DNA of 64,000 nucleotides from Neospora caninum Liverpool (Eukaryota; Apicomplexa; Conoidasida; Eucoccidiorida; Sarcocystidae), in the NCBI RefSeq assembly GCF_000208865.1, contig NC_018395.1, positions 3,816,606-3,880,605 of the forward strand, given 5' to 3'. The position numbers were made by a program, and so were the translations under genes. This document shows, piece after piece, positions 46,831-60,000 of the stretch (the stretch's first letter is position 1; each line of letters opens with the position of its first letter). The notes under the pieces are model-generated. The model ran no database searches. It was given only the letters and a program-made list of their open reading frames with translations, and had not been told where the DNA came from.

Positions 46831-49800
46831 CATGGTCTGCCTGCGGCGGATTCCACGATTCGGGTACTAGAGGTCTATGTCAGTATGCACGCAACCGATA
46901 TCACAGGTCCTTACGACTTCTGAAGTACTATGTTTGCTGTTCCACTCGCTCAGTCGGACACCAATGTATATATCTGTATATTAGCGGGTATGCAGTTAAA
47001 ATTCCGTACAGCATGCCAACGCGTGTACAGCACATGAAGACGCGTTATGGAATCCTCACATTCTTAGCGCATTACCTGTGAAGACAGAGCATAGGAATTG
47101 AGGAAGAACACCCACGCTGTATCTTGAAGAACTGCATGTGCGAGGGAAGTACCGAAGAGAAGTCGATCCAACATCTGCAAGTCGACGGAATCGAACCGTC
47201 GCAGATATTGCTCGAACTCTCCAACTGAAGTTGAGACGTCTGTGCGAAATCGGAAAAAGAGCGCGAGGGAAATGAGAAAACACGGAAGTTTGAAATCAAA
47301 CCCAGAAGAGTCGGATACATCAACCGGTGCAAGAGGAGTTGGAGAACGGGGAGCTCAAGACAAATGACAGAGTCGACGGTAGAGAAACAAACACGCGGGA
47401 ACAAGGAAGGAACGCACACACAAGGAGTGAGGGCAAAGCAAGATGTGGAGTCGTCGAAACGCACGAGTTACTGGCATGCCAGCCACGTTCGGGATTGTCC
47501 CCTACGAACGACTCGTTACGAATGCGTCGGAAACGCGCCTCACTCGTGACGTCTCTCTGGCAACTCGTCCCTTCAAGAAGCTCTGCAGACGCGCGTGCAT
47601 AACGTGTTCAAAACACGCCGTTCCTGCATGTCGCTGCTGGAGCTTCGCCTACTCACCTTGCAAGCCAAGAGCCTGCGTGAGATTCCTCTCGACAGGCGCT
47701 TCGTCCGAGGTGTTTGCAAAACAGGCCTTGGCAATCGCAGCCGCGTTTCCCACGTCTTCCAGGTTTCCAGATTGTGAACCACAAGAAACGGCAAGGGCTT
47801 CAAGCACACCTGGGTGTTGGACTTCGCGTGAAATGAAAAGGCAGGCGTCCACTTGAACCACGGCTACAACCAGCAGTGCGCCTCCGACGATGAAGCCTGG
47901 GGGCCACGGAGGGAACAAAAAGACCATCGAATGTTCAAAGCAAGACTCGCGTGGCCGCCCATGTTCCTAGGCTGAAGCGCGCCACCGCCGTCGAGTGCTC
48001 TCCAACTCCACTTCGCACATTGAGCAGAGGGGCAGCGAACAGCCGCATCTACAGCTAAGACGACGTCTAGAAAGAATGTACTGGCTGTGTTTGGAGTGCG
48101 TTCAAGTATGCGTATGTAGACGGGGTACAGGCTGTCGTCAGTCTCGCGGTGTGTGCCTCTGTCTTCCTGTATGCAGCTGGGTAACTCGCAGGCCTTCTCG
48201 CCTCGCAAAATAAGCACGTGTTACACCTATACCAAGCGTGGGCAACCGCGCTTTGCTTTGGGTATGTCACAATAGGTGAATGAGATCGTCGCACGCGTTG
48301 TGCCCAAAAGTAGACACAGAGGTGGAAGGAAGGGAAGGGATCTTACCGAATACGGCAAGCAAGAGAGCGATGGGCCAGAAGACGAGTGAAGGAACCGTGG
48401 AGAACTTCGATGTCCCCGGTCTCCACCAGCAGCACAGAAAGGCGAGGTAGACGATCATAATCCCGAGCAAACATCCCGTCAAACCCGCCAAAACATACAA
48501 GACCTGCAGTGAGAAGAGGAGGGAAGGAACAAAGTCTATGCATGTCTGTGTAGATGTCTACTTACAGAGACAAGAGGCCCAGCACCTCGCTGCGTGATTC
48601 AGACAGAGGCTGACGAAACCACCGAAGCGTTGCGTACCTGAAGTCTATCACTTCCGTCACATCCCGTCGGTATCACTGCTCCTATAGTTCAGTTCGGTGG
48701 CTCAGAGTCTCGCCTTTTGTGTCTATGTGAACGTTGACTACACCCCCGGTACACCGTCACTCTGATCACGCGTCGAACAGCCATCCAGACTCTATCGTTT
48801 TTTCTCGTCCCAGTCTAGCGAAACGCCATGGACTTCCTGACGGCAACAACTAATGAAAGTTCGTCCGCATCGCTCTTCGGCTTTGCTCACCACTGTCACA
48901 GGCGTCTTGATCGTATCCAGCGACAGGATGCCACCTTGAACCCTATCCGAGCCTTCCTCGACGGCATCGTCGAATTTGCCGAACGCGTAACCGCCCATTA
49001 TATCGTGGATTCTACTTGAGAGATCTTTGACTGCCAGAATGGCTGCCTGACTGTGCTCCTTAAGCTCTCGGACTTGTTCGCGAAGAAGAGAAAGTCTCGA
49101 GATGATGAGCTCAAATGTCGGCGATGCAACCACGGACGCCAAATTACGGTGAAAGCCTTCACCCGCAGGACCCGGATTACTGTTCTCAGCATCCGTTAGC
49201 ATCTGGTTCGTACCGCAGTCGCACAAAAACGAACACGCATATAGGCATGCATGAAAAATACCGCCGGTATGCGTATTATGTTTATCTTTCTCTCTAGATA
49301 GAGTTATATATATATATATATATATATCGCGTTCTGTGCGTGCGAACATGTGCACGCTCACATTATGTGCGTTGCGTAGATGTTCATGGAGAATCTCTAT
49401 CTGCGTGTCGGCGTCCAGGCCGCTTGTCGCCGCATCCAGCAACACCTGTTGCAAACCGTGTGGAGACCGGCCGTCGGAGAGATCCCGGACGCGCATCAGT
49501 CTGAACGCAGCGCAAACATGACGAAGAAAAGGGGCCATGAGACGCGAGTACTGAGCGGAAAAGGCCCTGGGAAGGTCCAGCCCAATCTCGGTTTCTACCT
49601 GGAACGTGGCGTATCTCTATCGCGGTGCACGCTCGCCAGAATTTGCAGTAACTATTCGCTCCACCTCGCATCACGACACTCGTTTCGAGCTACTGCAGGC
49701 GCCTTTGGTGAATCCTTCAGTGACTTGGAGAAGTCGCATTTCCACCAATGGCATGCGTGTGAAGAAAAGCAAACAACCAGAACGGCGTCAGTTCACCGCG

Positions 49801-52800
49801 TCAGCGACAATGCAGCCGAAGGCAACGCGTCTCTGCTTCAGACGAGCCACTGCCTGTCCTAGAAAAGGATGCACGGATCAGTAAGAGCGCGACAACGACT
49901 CGACAAGTCTTCTCACATGCTCAGAGCGGGTTTCAACCCCGCAAACTCGCCTTCTTGTCCTGGCTCCTCTCCATCCTGCCTCCAGTTTCCTTCCCGCGCC
50001 TCCTGGTGTCCTCCGTCACTCCTCGAGTTTCCTCGCATGTCCTTGAGCGGATCCCCGAAGCCGTCCCGACTGCCGTGCAAAGGTTCCACCGGAATAACTC
50101 CTTTTTCGTGCTTCTCCGATGCGCGGGTTTGTTGGCCCGCCCCCGGGAGTTTGGCTGCCAGCTCACGGACAGCAGCCACCAGATTCACCGGACCTGCGGG
50201 CGGCTCTCGCATTCCGGAACCTTCAACACCTTTCCCGCCGAAACTCAAAGGGCCCCCAGCTGATTTGGTCGGGCTCGACGCACCGCCAGGCTCTGCCGGC
50301 GCGTGCGCCTTCTCGCTCGAATGAGATGTCGCAGGACGCGTACGATCGGACGCCTCTGAGGGAAGCGGCGCGCTCGGCGCTGCATCGCCTCCAGCGCCCG
50401 TGCTCGCTGCTTCCACCGCATTCGAGTACGCTGGAGCAAGAGGAGATCCCCCAGCATCCGCACCGGCTTTGAGTCTTCCTTCGCGAGTATCAGCGGAAGG
50501 TGTCTCTGCCGGAACACGAAGACTTCTGCCAGCTTCCAAGGACTCGACCGGGGACCGCTCCGGCTCGAGAGGCATTCCCTCATCAGACAAAACAAAGGTG
50601 CGGGGACGAGAGGATCCCACTCCGTCATCGACGGCGTCAGCCGTCCCTGATGGATGCAGGCCTGCCGGTTCCCATCCAGAAGAGGACGCCGCCCGGAATG
50701 GAGCTGATACAGTGTCGCGTGCGTTCACGCCGTCCTGAGTTCGCAGGTCTGGCTGTCCGTTCTCCAGTTGAGGTTGCGAATGAGTTTCCAGCTCTCGCCC
50801 TCCCAGAGACGGCGGAGCCGTCGAGGTTGTGTCCGACGTCGACGGGGAACTCCCCACCGCATCCCTCGACGGGACTGGGTGTCCAGGGGACTCTGTGGGA
50901 GCATCGGACGCGCCTGGGGTGTGCTGCCTTGCGTTTGCAGTCCCCTCGGGAAGCTGTGCACCATACCCCGCACTTTGGATCAGTTCGCTGTTGATCGTCA
51001 GTGCTGGGGCATCTCCCACCGTCTTCACCTTCCCCCCCTGTGTGCGTTTCTTCTTGCGACCGCGGCGAAACAAGCCTCCCCAGCGCAGTAGTTTTCTGAG
51101 CAGCTCGGTCATCCAATGCTGGCCTTGCGGCGGGCCCTTTCTGACCTTTTCCCTGTCATGCCCGTTTTCTTGGTGCTGCAGCGCTGAAGCCGCGCTCAGC
51201 CTGCGAGAGCTCCCTGAAAATGAGAGCGGCGGTTCTGAAGACAATCGAGAACTCGCTGTGTTCCCGTGGACGGCAAGGGCGCCGCCGGCCGGAAGCAGAT
51301 GCATGTCCCTTGTCATTTCATGTTCCCTTTCTCCCTCCGAAAAGGCTGGCACCGGAACACCTGACGAGAGAAGCCACGACGGGACATATCGAGAAACAAA
51401 GGAAGACGACAGCTGCCTCGATTGCATTCCTTCGGCTTTGCCAAACTCTTCTGGACTCTCGATATCGAGTTGCTCCTCCCTCGAGGGGGCCTTCCCATTT
51501 TCACTCTTTTCTTGCCAAGACTTCCGCGTTCCCAGCAACGCCTCGCCTGTCGGTCCCAGTCCCCAGCCTGTCGCTGCCCGCTCATTGCGCCGAAACAGAC
51601 TAGCTGCGTAACGCACTAGCATGCGCGCGTCGGAACCCTCGCCGACGTCGTCTGCGACAAGCGAGGTGACGTCTTCCAAGAAGTGGTCAGAGAGAAAGGG
51701 TGGCCGAACTGCTCCCCCCTCTGCGCTTTCGCCCTCTGGTGCAGCGTTTGAAGTCAATGGTGACAAGCTGGGGACAGATCGGAAGCGAGGATCGCTCGGA
51801 ATTGTGTACAGCCCTGGCACTTGTGATTTGGGGGGAAGCCAAGAGAGAAGATCTCGGGCTCCTCCTGTTGATGCAGGCTGCGATGACGACTCAGCGGTGT
51901 CTATAAACGAGGGCTGGTTCTCTTGGGAACCAGGTGGGGGGGAATCGGGCTGCAACGAAGAAGGCCCATTAGATGGGACCAGGTGGATGACGTCTACGGA
52001 ACTACCATGAACGAGTTGAACAAAAAATTCAGTTGCAGCACACTCGGTATCGTCCACGGCTTGGCGGAGCTGAACTGAAAAAATGAAAGTGAGCAAAATG
52101 CACAGGACAACCCCTAAAAATGTGAGAACCAGCACAATCAAGCCGGTGATTCTCACAGCCGGTCTGGGCGCCCACAAGGCAGGATAACCACCTTGCTCCA
52201 CTGCCCCATCTTCCCTTTGAGAAAACGAACAAATGCTGGTTCTCCCTTCTCTGTAGACGGGATGCGGTGGCTGTGAAGAACGGGCGTCATCTTCGTGTAA
52301 TGTACCAGATCCATCAGAAGTCGCAATCCTGATGGTGAAGCTCTGATCAGGTCTGTGGAAAGAGGCGAGGTGGCCGCCAGAAGACGCAGAGCGGTAAGGG
52401 TGACACCAAATGCGGACGCAGGGCTTGCAGAGGCAGGCAAGAGCACACGCGCGGCCTTCACCGTCATCTTGGTCGGAGCAACAGCACACTCCGCACGAAA
52501 CCAACAGAATGAATGGTACAACTATAAGCAGGACACACCCGCTAACAAGCGGCACCAAGTACGCGGCTAAGGCACCTGAGTAAATCTTCATGGCTGGCGC
52601 GATACCCGTCTCCAGCCCATCGGAGGGGGGAGACGAATGGGGGGCGGAGACAGGGGATGGGGAAAAAGAAAGAGACTCAGGATCAGGTGCGGTGGAGGAG
52701 TCGGAAGCAGCGCTACCTTTTTCACTCTCCCCCGACAGAGTCACGGGGGTTGAGAGAGCTCTGAGTGCGTGAACTGCTGCTGACGGTGAAGAAGGGGGAC

Positions 52801-54659
52801 CTTCAGAAGACTCAGCTTGGATGCTCGGAGCAGACAACGGCACCCGAGAAACCAGGCGTATTCCAGCGGCATCTCGAACGCCCCTTCGTTGCCGGTAGTC
52901 CTCGGCAGCACACGAAAAAGAAGCTAGACCACGCGGCGGCGCTACGACCCAATCCAGAAGTGCGAAACCTGCCCGCCGAACGGTCGGCATCTCTCTCTCA
53001 CGGTTCTGGAAGATGGCTGACGGCAGTGCTTCTCGAAGAGATGAGCCGTGAGATAAGACAGACTTAGATAAACTCTATAAAGCACAGGAATGCAAACAGG
53101 TCGAACCGAACAAGCAGGCGATACACCACGCGATTGTACGACTCTTCTACGCTCACGTGTCCACTGTTCCCACTGTTAGCCCCCTAAGCCGGGACACGGG
53201 GATGAGTGCACGGTGAGACCCCAGCTCTCATGGCTATGTAGCGTACCCTTCCGTGTACCTTTTTTTTCGGAACGACAGGCTACTAGCCTGTTAACACTCG
53301 GACCAAGACCGCACTTCTACTGCCTCTGGCAACACACACCACACTTTAACACGACGCATGGCTCCTGCAGCATCACCGGAGCCGTCTCCCTGTTACAGCG
53401 CCGATACAAAGTAGGAAGCGTTCAGGAGTGCAATAGGCACCCTGACTGCTATCAAACACCTTCGGGTTCTAGTTACCCGACATAAGTACAGTCCACACAT
53501 GACATCGGGATCTTGTGATACAAGGCTACAAATATATGTGCCTGTTGAAACTGCACATGGTGCAATTGGAAGGCCTACACGGTTCACAAATGACCGCTGA
53601 TCCATAGCAACAAGTTCGCGTCCACGTCCGCAATCAATGGAAAAACATACTCACCAGCAAAAGGCCAGGCTTCTCCCATACTGACTGTGCCTTCGCGGCG
53701 GCACATACAGATTGCGCGATGGTAAGGAGGCCCCCCGACGGACGGTAGCCGCCTGGAACCTCTTGCTCGTCATTCGCTGTCTGTTGTAGCTCCCTGGGAG
53801 ATGCCGCTGTTTCCCCAAAATCACGACAACACGCACGGGCTCGCCGTCCCGCGTCTCGAAACTCGATTGACAGGCCTGAACCCCACATGTCATCGCCGTT
53901 CTCGGGTCCAATGGACAGAAAGTGCCTTTCAGGTGTGGCATGTGTCCACCAGCTTCCGGAAAGAGTACATCCTTCAGCGGCTTCATCGTTCTCATGAGCA
54001 GACAGCTTCTGAAACCCTCCGTCCCTCCCCCGGTGCTCGGCCGCTTTCGTCCTCACTTCTCCCACTTCAACAGGACTATCGGACGCCCATAGGTTGAGAA
54101 TAAATGGACCTGCAGAGCACTTAAGCTTTCGGGGCTTCTGACGGTGTTTCCCATGTGGAAGTGTGTCAATACCTATGACAGGAAATCCTTGGCGCACAGG
54201 GGATGCATCGATGACACCGTTTCTTGCCTGAGTGCCTTCCTCTGTCGTCTGCAGACTTCTGGAAGACGCTTCGCCCGCCCACATTTGATTAGTCGGTATT
54301 GCCTGTAACTGGTTGGAGATACGCCCCAGCTCTGCGGCGGACCCCCCATCGTTGAGAGAAGGCTTGGATGTTGACGTCACTTGAACAACAGACTGAACCG
54401 GTAACAGCGACAATCCGACGACAAGGAGTATCACAGCACTGTGCAGATAGCGTCTAAAAACTCGGAGTGAAGATATTTTGTACTGTCCCTGCGGGAGTGC
54501 TGAGGCACGGCCAGATGGGCAGGACACTCCGCGGCCGCCATTGCCCAGAGATGACTGGACTATCAACAATTCCGCCACTTGGTTTTGTCCACGAAAACGA
54601 ACACGCTCTGGAGGCACACTATTTCGTCCGTCGTCTAACGAGTCGGTGGATTCACTCAT
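44241..54659 (-). CDS. prominin-like pentaspan membrane protein, very large
   Basis: Exons chained with matching phases: 54659-53655, 53005-49917, 49500-49362, 49202-48891, 48503-48347, 47896-47657, 47239-47076, 46551-45553, a short one from 45375 whose donor is unresolved, and a last one ending at the stop 44241 (acceptor perhaps near 45014); over 2,300 residues in all. Topology: signal or anchor (73-93); TM1 (about 480-510) with a Cys-rich cytosolic loop (CGVCCC..CLCKPC); TM2 (621-645); a long first loop; TM3 and TM4 (about 1516-1583) separated by only some 12 residues; a second loop with VDACLFISREVQHPGVLE right after TM4; and, after CTPVYQSF..RAC, TM5 followed by RRRRK and a 130-residue tail. 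This TM1-Cys-TM2 / TM3-TM4 / TM5 plan is that of prominins, cholesterol-binding proteins of membrane protrusions and cilia. The first loop has a Pro/Ser-rich insert of about 700 residues. Joining exon 1 (54659-53655) rests on splice phase alone. Confidence 0.68.
46799..46828. repeat. (TA)n microsatellite
   Basis: About 30 bases of TA repeat in the intron between exons 7 and 8 of the prominin-like gene. Confidence 0.95.
49305..49327. repeat. (TA)n microsatellite
   Basis: TA repeat in the short (159-base) intron between exons 3 and 4 of the prominin-like gene, only 34 bases from the donor site at 49361. Confidence 0.95.
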
Positions 54660-57063
54660 CGAGTTAGCTGCTAGTCGAAACCACGAGTCTCACTGGACTT
54701 TCCTCATTCGATGTCTGACCGAAAGCTGGACAACGGCAGTTCGCGAGCAAACCGGACGACAAGACATGCAGCAGAGGCTCAGCAGCGATTCCGCGAACGC
54801 TGGGCTGATAAGTTTTCACACCCTTAAATCCGCGTGTACATGACTGCGATCCACACAACAGAGATGCGAGTATCAATATATCTTGGCATGCTCTATTCAG
54901 GTGTGCAGCAAGAGGCAAAAAGGGCATCTGTTGCTCCGTATTCCCTGTGTTCATTCCTTGGAATCGTGTGTAACAATTCTACTGATATATCGCATTTCAG
55001 TTTCCCCCCGCACATTCCTCCACCGCTTCAAACCCAAATGTCTATCGGTTGCGCCCTCAGTCACCGAAGGGCGGAGAAAATTACTTAACAAGGGATAGCC
55101 CTAGAAAAGGCATCACCTCTTGAGAGCCATGATTGATTTGTTACTTCCAGTGAAGCTTGAATACGCGCGTCAAAAAAAGCTGACGCACATCCTGCCTTCC
55201 ATCCCCTGGTTCGCGGTACACTGTTGCCAACTAAACATTCGCGTCCCAGCTTCAGGGACCGGTGTTTCCGAACTCAGGAGAGACGCTTGAGTCCAAAAAC
55301 GGCACCGTTGCCCATTCCGCAGTGACTGGGAGGGCATCAACGGTGTCCCCGGGAGACACGGTTGCAAATGCACGAAATGACTAGAGCTGGCTGCGAAGAT
55401 AATTCATCCCTAGATCGCGTGTGGCATGGTGACCCTTAGAAGCATCTCAGGGCATCAGGCAAGATATTTTTGGCGAACCGGAAAACAGAAGCCAAGGCGA
55501 GGAAACACACTAGTGCACAGACGTGGGAAAGAAAGGCCTCACGCCGGACAGAAAAGAACCTGACAGGTATACGCAGGGGACTTGGATTCACAGTGAGAAC
55601 AACGCAACGAGCAGCATTGTAGAAGGCCTCACGATCAATTGAGCGGAACGCGACCCATGGAAGGCACACGGCAAGTTTTTTGAAAGACGAAAATAAAATT
55701 GCAATTTGCGAAACATTCGCTTGGCGTACCAGCAGTCAGCAGACATTCACATACAGGTTTGTGCAGGTCAACAGCTTTTCAGCGTCGCACCTCCCACGTG
55801 CTCGTTGGCTGTCGCTGACCGCCTGGCAGTTTCGCGCCTGGTTCGCTAGCGTCAACGAATGGTCAACGGATCGGCGATCGTCGCGGAACGGCAATCCTGA
55901 AGCAGGTACGGACCCCCAACAAAACGGTGGCCTCTCAACCCAACGCGTGGAGCGCGACCGATAACTGACCCTGTCTGCGGAAGGATTAACGCGACCGAAC
56001 TAATTTAGGGAAGTTAGTGTTGTACTACACGTAGAACGGTGGTCACACCGAGGAGCAGACTGTGCATAGCGAACAGTATCCTTTCCGTCTATTGTCTATT
56101 TTGCTTCCTGAAACCTCGGTGAAAATTGGGGTTGGGGGTGTCTAAGGCGGTGTGTCGACGCCTATGTTGGCGAGCCGGTAAGAACTCAGCTACAACGCGT
56201 GGGGTCTGTCAAGCGAGTTCGCTCTTTTCTGCAATATCTCGAGGGTACCCAAAACCAGTGACGGGACCGCTCCCTGGAGCCCGTGTCCTGTCCGCTCTCG
56301 GAAGCGGTCTCCGTGTCATGGTTTCAGGTGCCGTGAGATGCGACGCACCAGTTCTGTTCTTACAGAATAGAAACACGAAAGCTGGTTTCTCTCGTTTATT
56401 TATCCTTGTGACCCTGAGTGCGTCGTTTGACTTCCGATCGGCTATGTACTTAAAAGTGGGGCAAGTGAATGGTGTTCACTGATCTCAGTGTTCAGAACTT
56501 GATTTTATCTGCCTGCTCTCAAACTCTCGTACACATTTCCGCGAGCTGGCACAGGTTTCAAAACAGCGCTTGCCCGGACCCTCCGAGGAACATGGGAGGC
56601 AAACGGGGGCTGGCTACGTCGTAGTCATGAAGAAACGACAGCAGCCTCCCCGCAGATGTGCGCCAGGAGAGGAGTAGCCGTTCCTGTTTGCAGCAGATGT
56701 GGATACTGCCAATTATCCGACGATCCACGCAAAGGTAAAATGGTAGCAACGAAAAAGGTTCCTTGAGGGACATCGCACATCCTTCAGTCGAAGCCGAAGT
56801 GCAAGGGAGCCTCTCCAGTTGTGCTCATGTGCATACCAGAACCAATGTTGATGCTATCCACGGGAAAAAGGCAAATCGTCGGCTAAATAACGGATTCTAC
56901 TGCAACCATCTCGGTACAGAAAAAAGTATGCCGCGCACCGCCCGTTTCGAAATCTCCAGGAAATGTCTACTCGTCCTGGTATACCAGTTCGCCAGTCACC
57001 TCTGAAGGAGTAACATCTGAGATTGGCTTGGAAGGAAACACCTGTGGAGGGAGGCATATTGGC
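54660..57063. other. intergenic region between prominin-like and EFHC-like genes
   Basis: 2.4 kb of tandem (same-strand) spacer, expected to hold the prominin-like promoter and the EFHC-like 3' UTR. Frames of up to 118 codons (56126-56482, plus) show no motif. Confidence 0.5.
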
Positions 57064-60000
57064 CTATAACAGAGTAGATAATGGGATGATGTCTTCCTCG
57101 GCTGGCATTAAATTGACGCCCAATCGAGCGTCCGCTGCGGGTGCACCTGCCGGAGGGGAAACCGTATGGAGATCTTTTGAATGCTCGCGCATGGTTACGT
57201 GTGACGTTGTTGGGGTCAGACGCGAAGTCGTATTAGGGAAGTACCGACGACTTAGCGCCACTAACTCGTGCGGCTGCAAGCGTAAAAAAAGGAGAAATGC
57301 ACTCACCCGGCAATATATATATATATATATATATATGTACATAACTGTTGACAAGCAGGCTTCATCGCGAGAAGACCGGGGGCGCGCTCTACCGCGCACT
57401 GCTCACGTGAGCGCGATCTCATGCTACTCTAGTTTCCTGTCCCGACAGGAAGCACTTTAGCCAGATATACTACTGATTGAGAACGGTAATACCTTTATAC
57501 GGGATGGCGAGCAAAAAATGAATGTCTTCTTATCCATCGCCCTTCAGAAGTTAATTGTTCTACCGTGTAGCCAGAGAATGATGAAACCCCTTTGAGGACT
57601 GTGGAAAACATCGCTCAAGCAGGGGCCATACGACTCACCAGGAGGACACCGCAGAGATGGTACTGCAGTTCCGCCCGTGAAAGGGTTTGGACATTTCCTT
57701 CCTGTAGACACACACAGGCGCACAACAAAAGATGCGGCATGCTCAGTTGTCGAAAATGCCACAAACCCCCATCGTGACGTCTGCTTTTTGTTTCATTCTC
57801 ACTTTCCTCGACAGCAGTATCGACTGTATTTTCCCTTGCGCCCACCAGTGCTAGTGTTAAGTGTTGGAAAGCAAATACAACCTCAGTTGTCAGGGTTGAA
57901 AACTCAACGATGACTACACACGTGTAATAGCTCCCTCTATATGTACATAAACAAGCAAAGAGCCCACATGCACGCTCACGCGCACATACGCTGACGAGAC
58001 CGCTTAGAACATGCATGTAATATAAACGGCTGAGAAACTCTAATGGCACTGCATTTATATGATGTACGAGGAGGTAAGCCACAGAGTAAGCTTACATAGA
58101 GGAGATACATCTATACACGTAGGTACACAGGAAAGGACTTGCGCTGCGCTCGCGCGGCAACGCTGACATATCGAGGCATGTCAATCTTAGCTCAGAGCTA
58201 GGCTGGACAGGTAGCTGCGAAGGGGTGGTGTTGGCGCTGTGGCAAGCGGCATCGAATCATACTGGAAGGACGCTGGCGTCTCAGCTACGAGGGGCCAAGC
58301 CGAGTACGACATGCCCACGAGGAAGATTCAACAGCTGGTGTGGCGCCTTTGAGCAAGGTCAGCCTTGGGAAGACAGATGAACTCAGCGCTTAGATGGAGA
58401 AGTCAAGGGCACTTGTATATGGTAGCCGTGTTCGAATGAGTCTTCGGGACGGCACAAGCATATGGAACGCTTTTTTCTCTTTTACACGAAGTTTGTATTG
58501 TCAGCGGCTGAAAGGGCATTCTGCGGTGGGTGCTGACCTTGAGCGCATGAAGAACACCAGATATCTTGTTCTTAATTTTAGTGAAGTCGCTGACCGGGTA
58601 CTTTGCGGGGTGGTCCTGCATATGCTGACACATACCGCAATCAAACACGCAGAAAAGAGGCACGCGTAAACTGTAGAAGTACCGTTCCATAATGCTAACA
58701 TACTACGTCTTGGCGTTTCCATCAACCTCGCTACGAAAGTGTTTGCCACGCTAAAAAAGGGTGTATCTGCTCACACAGGAAATCTCTTAATTCATCATCA
58801 AAGGGCAACACCGTTGCATATATACCTTCGAATGGATCAGCCGGGGCATCCCATATGCTGATCGGATGCCCGGCCCGATGTGTGTTTTTCACCGTCCCTT
58901 CTCGGAAAATGTCAAAACTGCACAACCACTGATGGATTGACGATTGCCGGTAGCCTGAAACGATCCGCTTCGCTATATAAAGAACATTCACTACAAAACG
59001 GTATCAGGAAGAGAACCAAGTCTTGACTGGAAAGGGAGAAAGCAATGTCACGTTGCACGCTCTCTCCCGCATAGTATCGATGCTGCTTCCTGTCAAGAGA
59101 GGGATAACTTGATTCGGAGAATCCCGTCTCTGTTTTCTTGAGGAACACTCACGTTCAGTGTACGTTCATCTGCATCGATAATGGCAAACGCGACGGTATT
59201 GATGTTCACAATGGCTCCGATATAGAAATCAGCCGCCGTGTAAGTCTTTCCTGTAACCGAGTCGATTTTTTTCCCGGCATCCGCGAATTTCCCGCCGACC
59301 TTCAAAAGGCGAGAGACAGAATCAAAATGTGGTTACACACGTGGCAGTTTGTGTGACATCCACCTTTGGTAAGGCCACTCCGGTGCCGAACACAGTATGG
59401 GGCGAATGAATTACTGAAATACGTGTGTGCTGATCCAACACAAAAGCTGTCCCGCTAATGGGCAACTGAGAATCGCCTGTCAGGCTCAGTGCTGCTGAGC
59501 GGAAAGCACTCGTCTGATATATTCGCACAACTGTAGCGCAGTGGTTAACAGCAGATTAAATGCAAAGGCTGGGTTCGGTGTATTGCCTGTAGACACACGT
59601 TTGAACCAGCTGAAAGCCGTTCTGTATCAAACAGGTATTCATCCGGTGCCACGACGAGGGGATACCAAATGCTATGTTGGAATCAATCTGCTTTTTCTGG
59701 AGTATTTGGCCGATCTGGTCGTACCAGGTTCTAATATCCCGAACTGGTGATTAGGTAAACATTACGTGCAGCGTCAAGCGAACAAGCATATATTTCGTTC
59801 CACTGTACCTATGATCGAAAACCACCCGTTCGACTTGACAAACCTCACTCACACCACATTCCGTTTTCTGCCAACGCACTTCCGAAACAGATTTCTTCAC
59901 AGATATTCTCATTCATGAGTTGCTTTGAGCTTACGTGGCCGGAGTTGTTCTTTCGGATCTCGAAGACCATAATCGTGTTGTCCCGTTCCCTAACAGAGAT

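Noticed and set aside
49869..51611. Plus-strand frames of 100-260 codons
   Set aside because: Antisense to the large exon 2 of the prominin-like gene.
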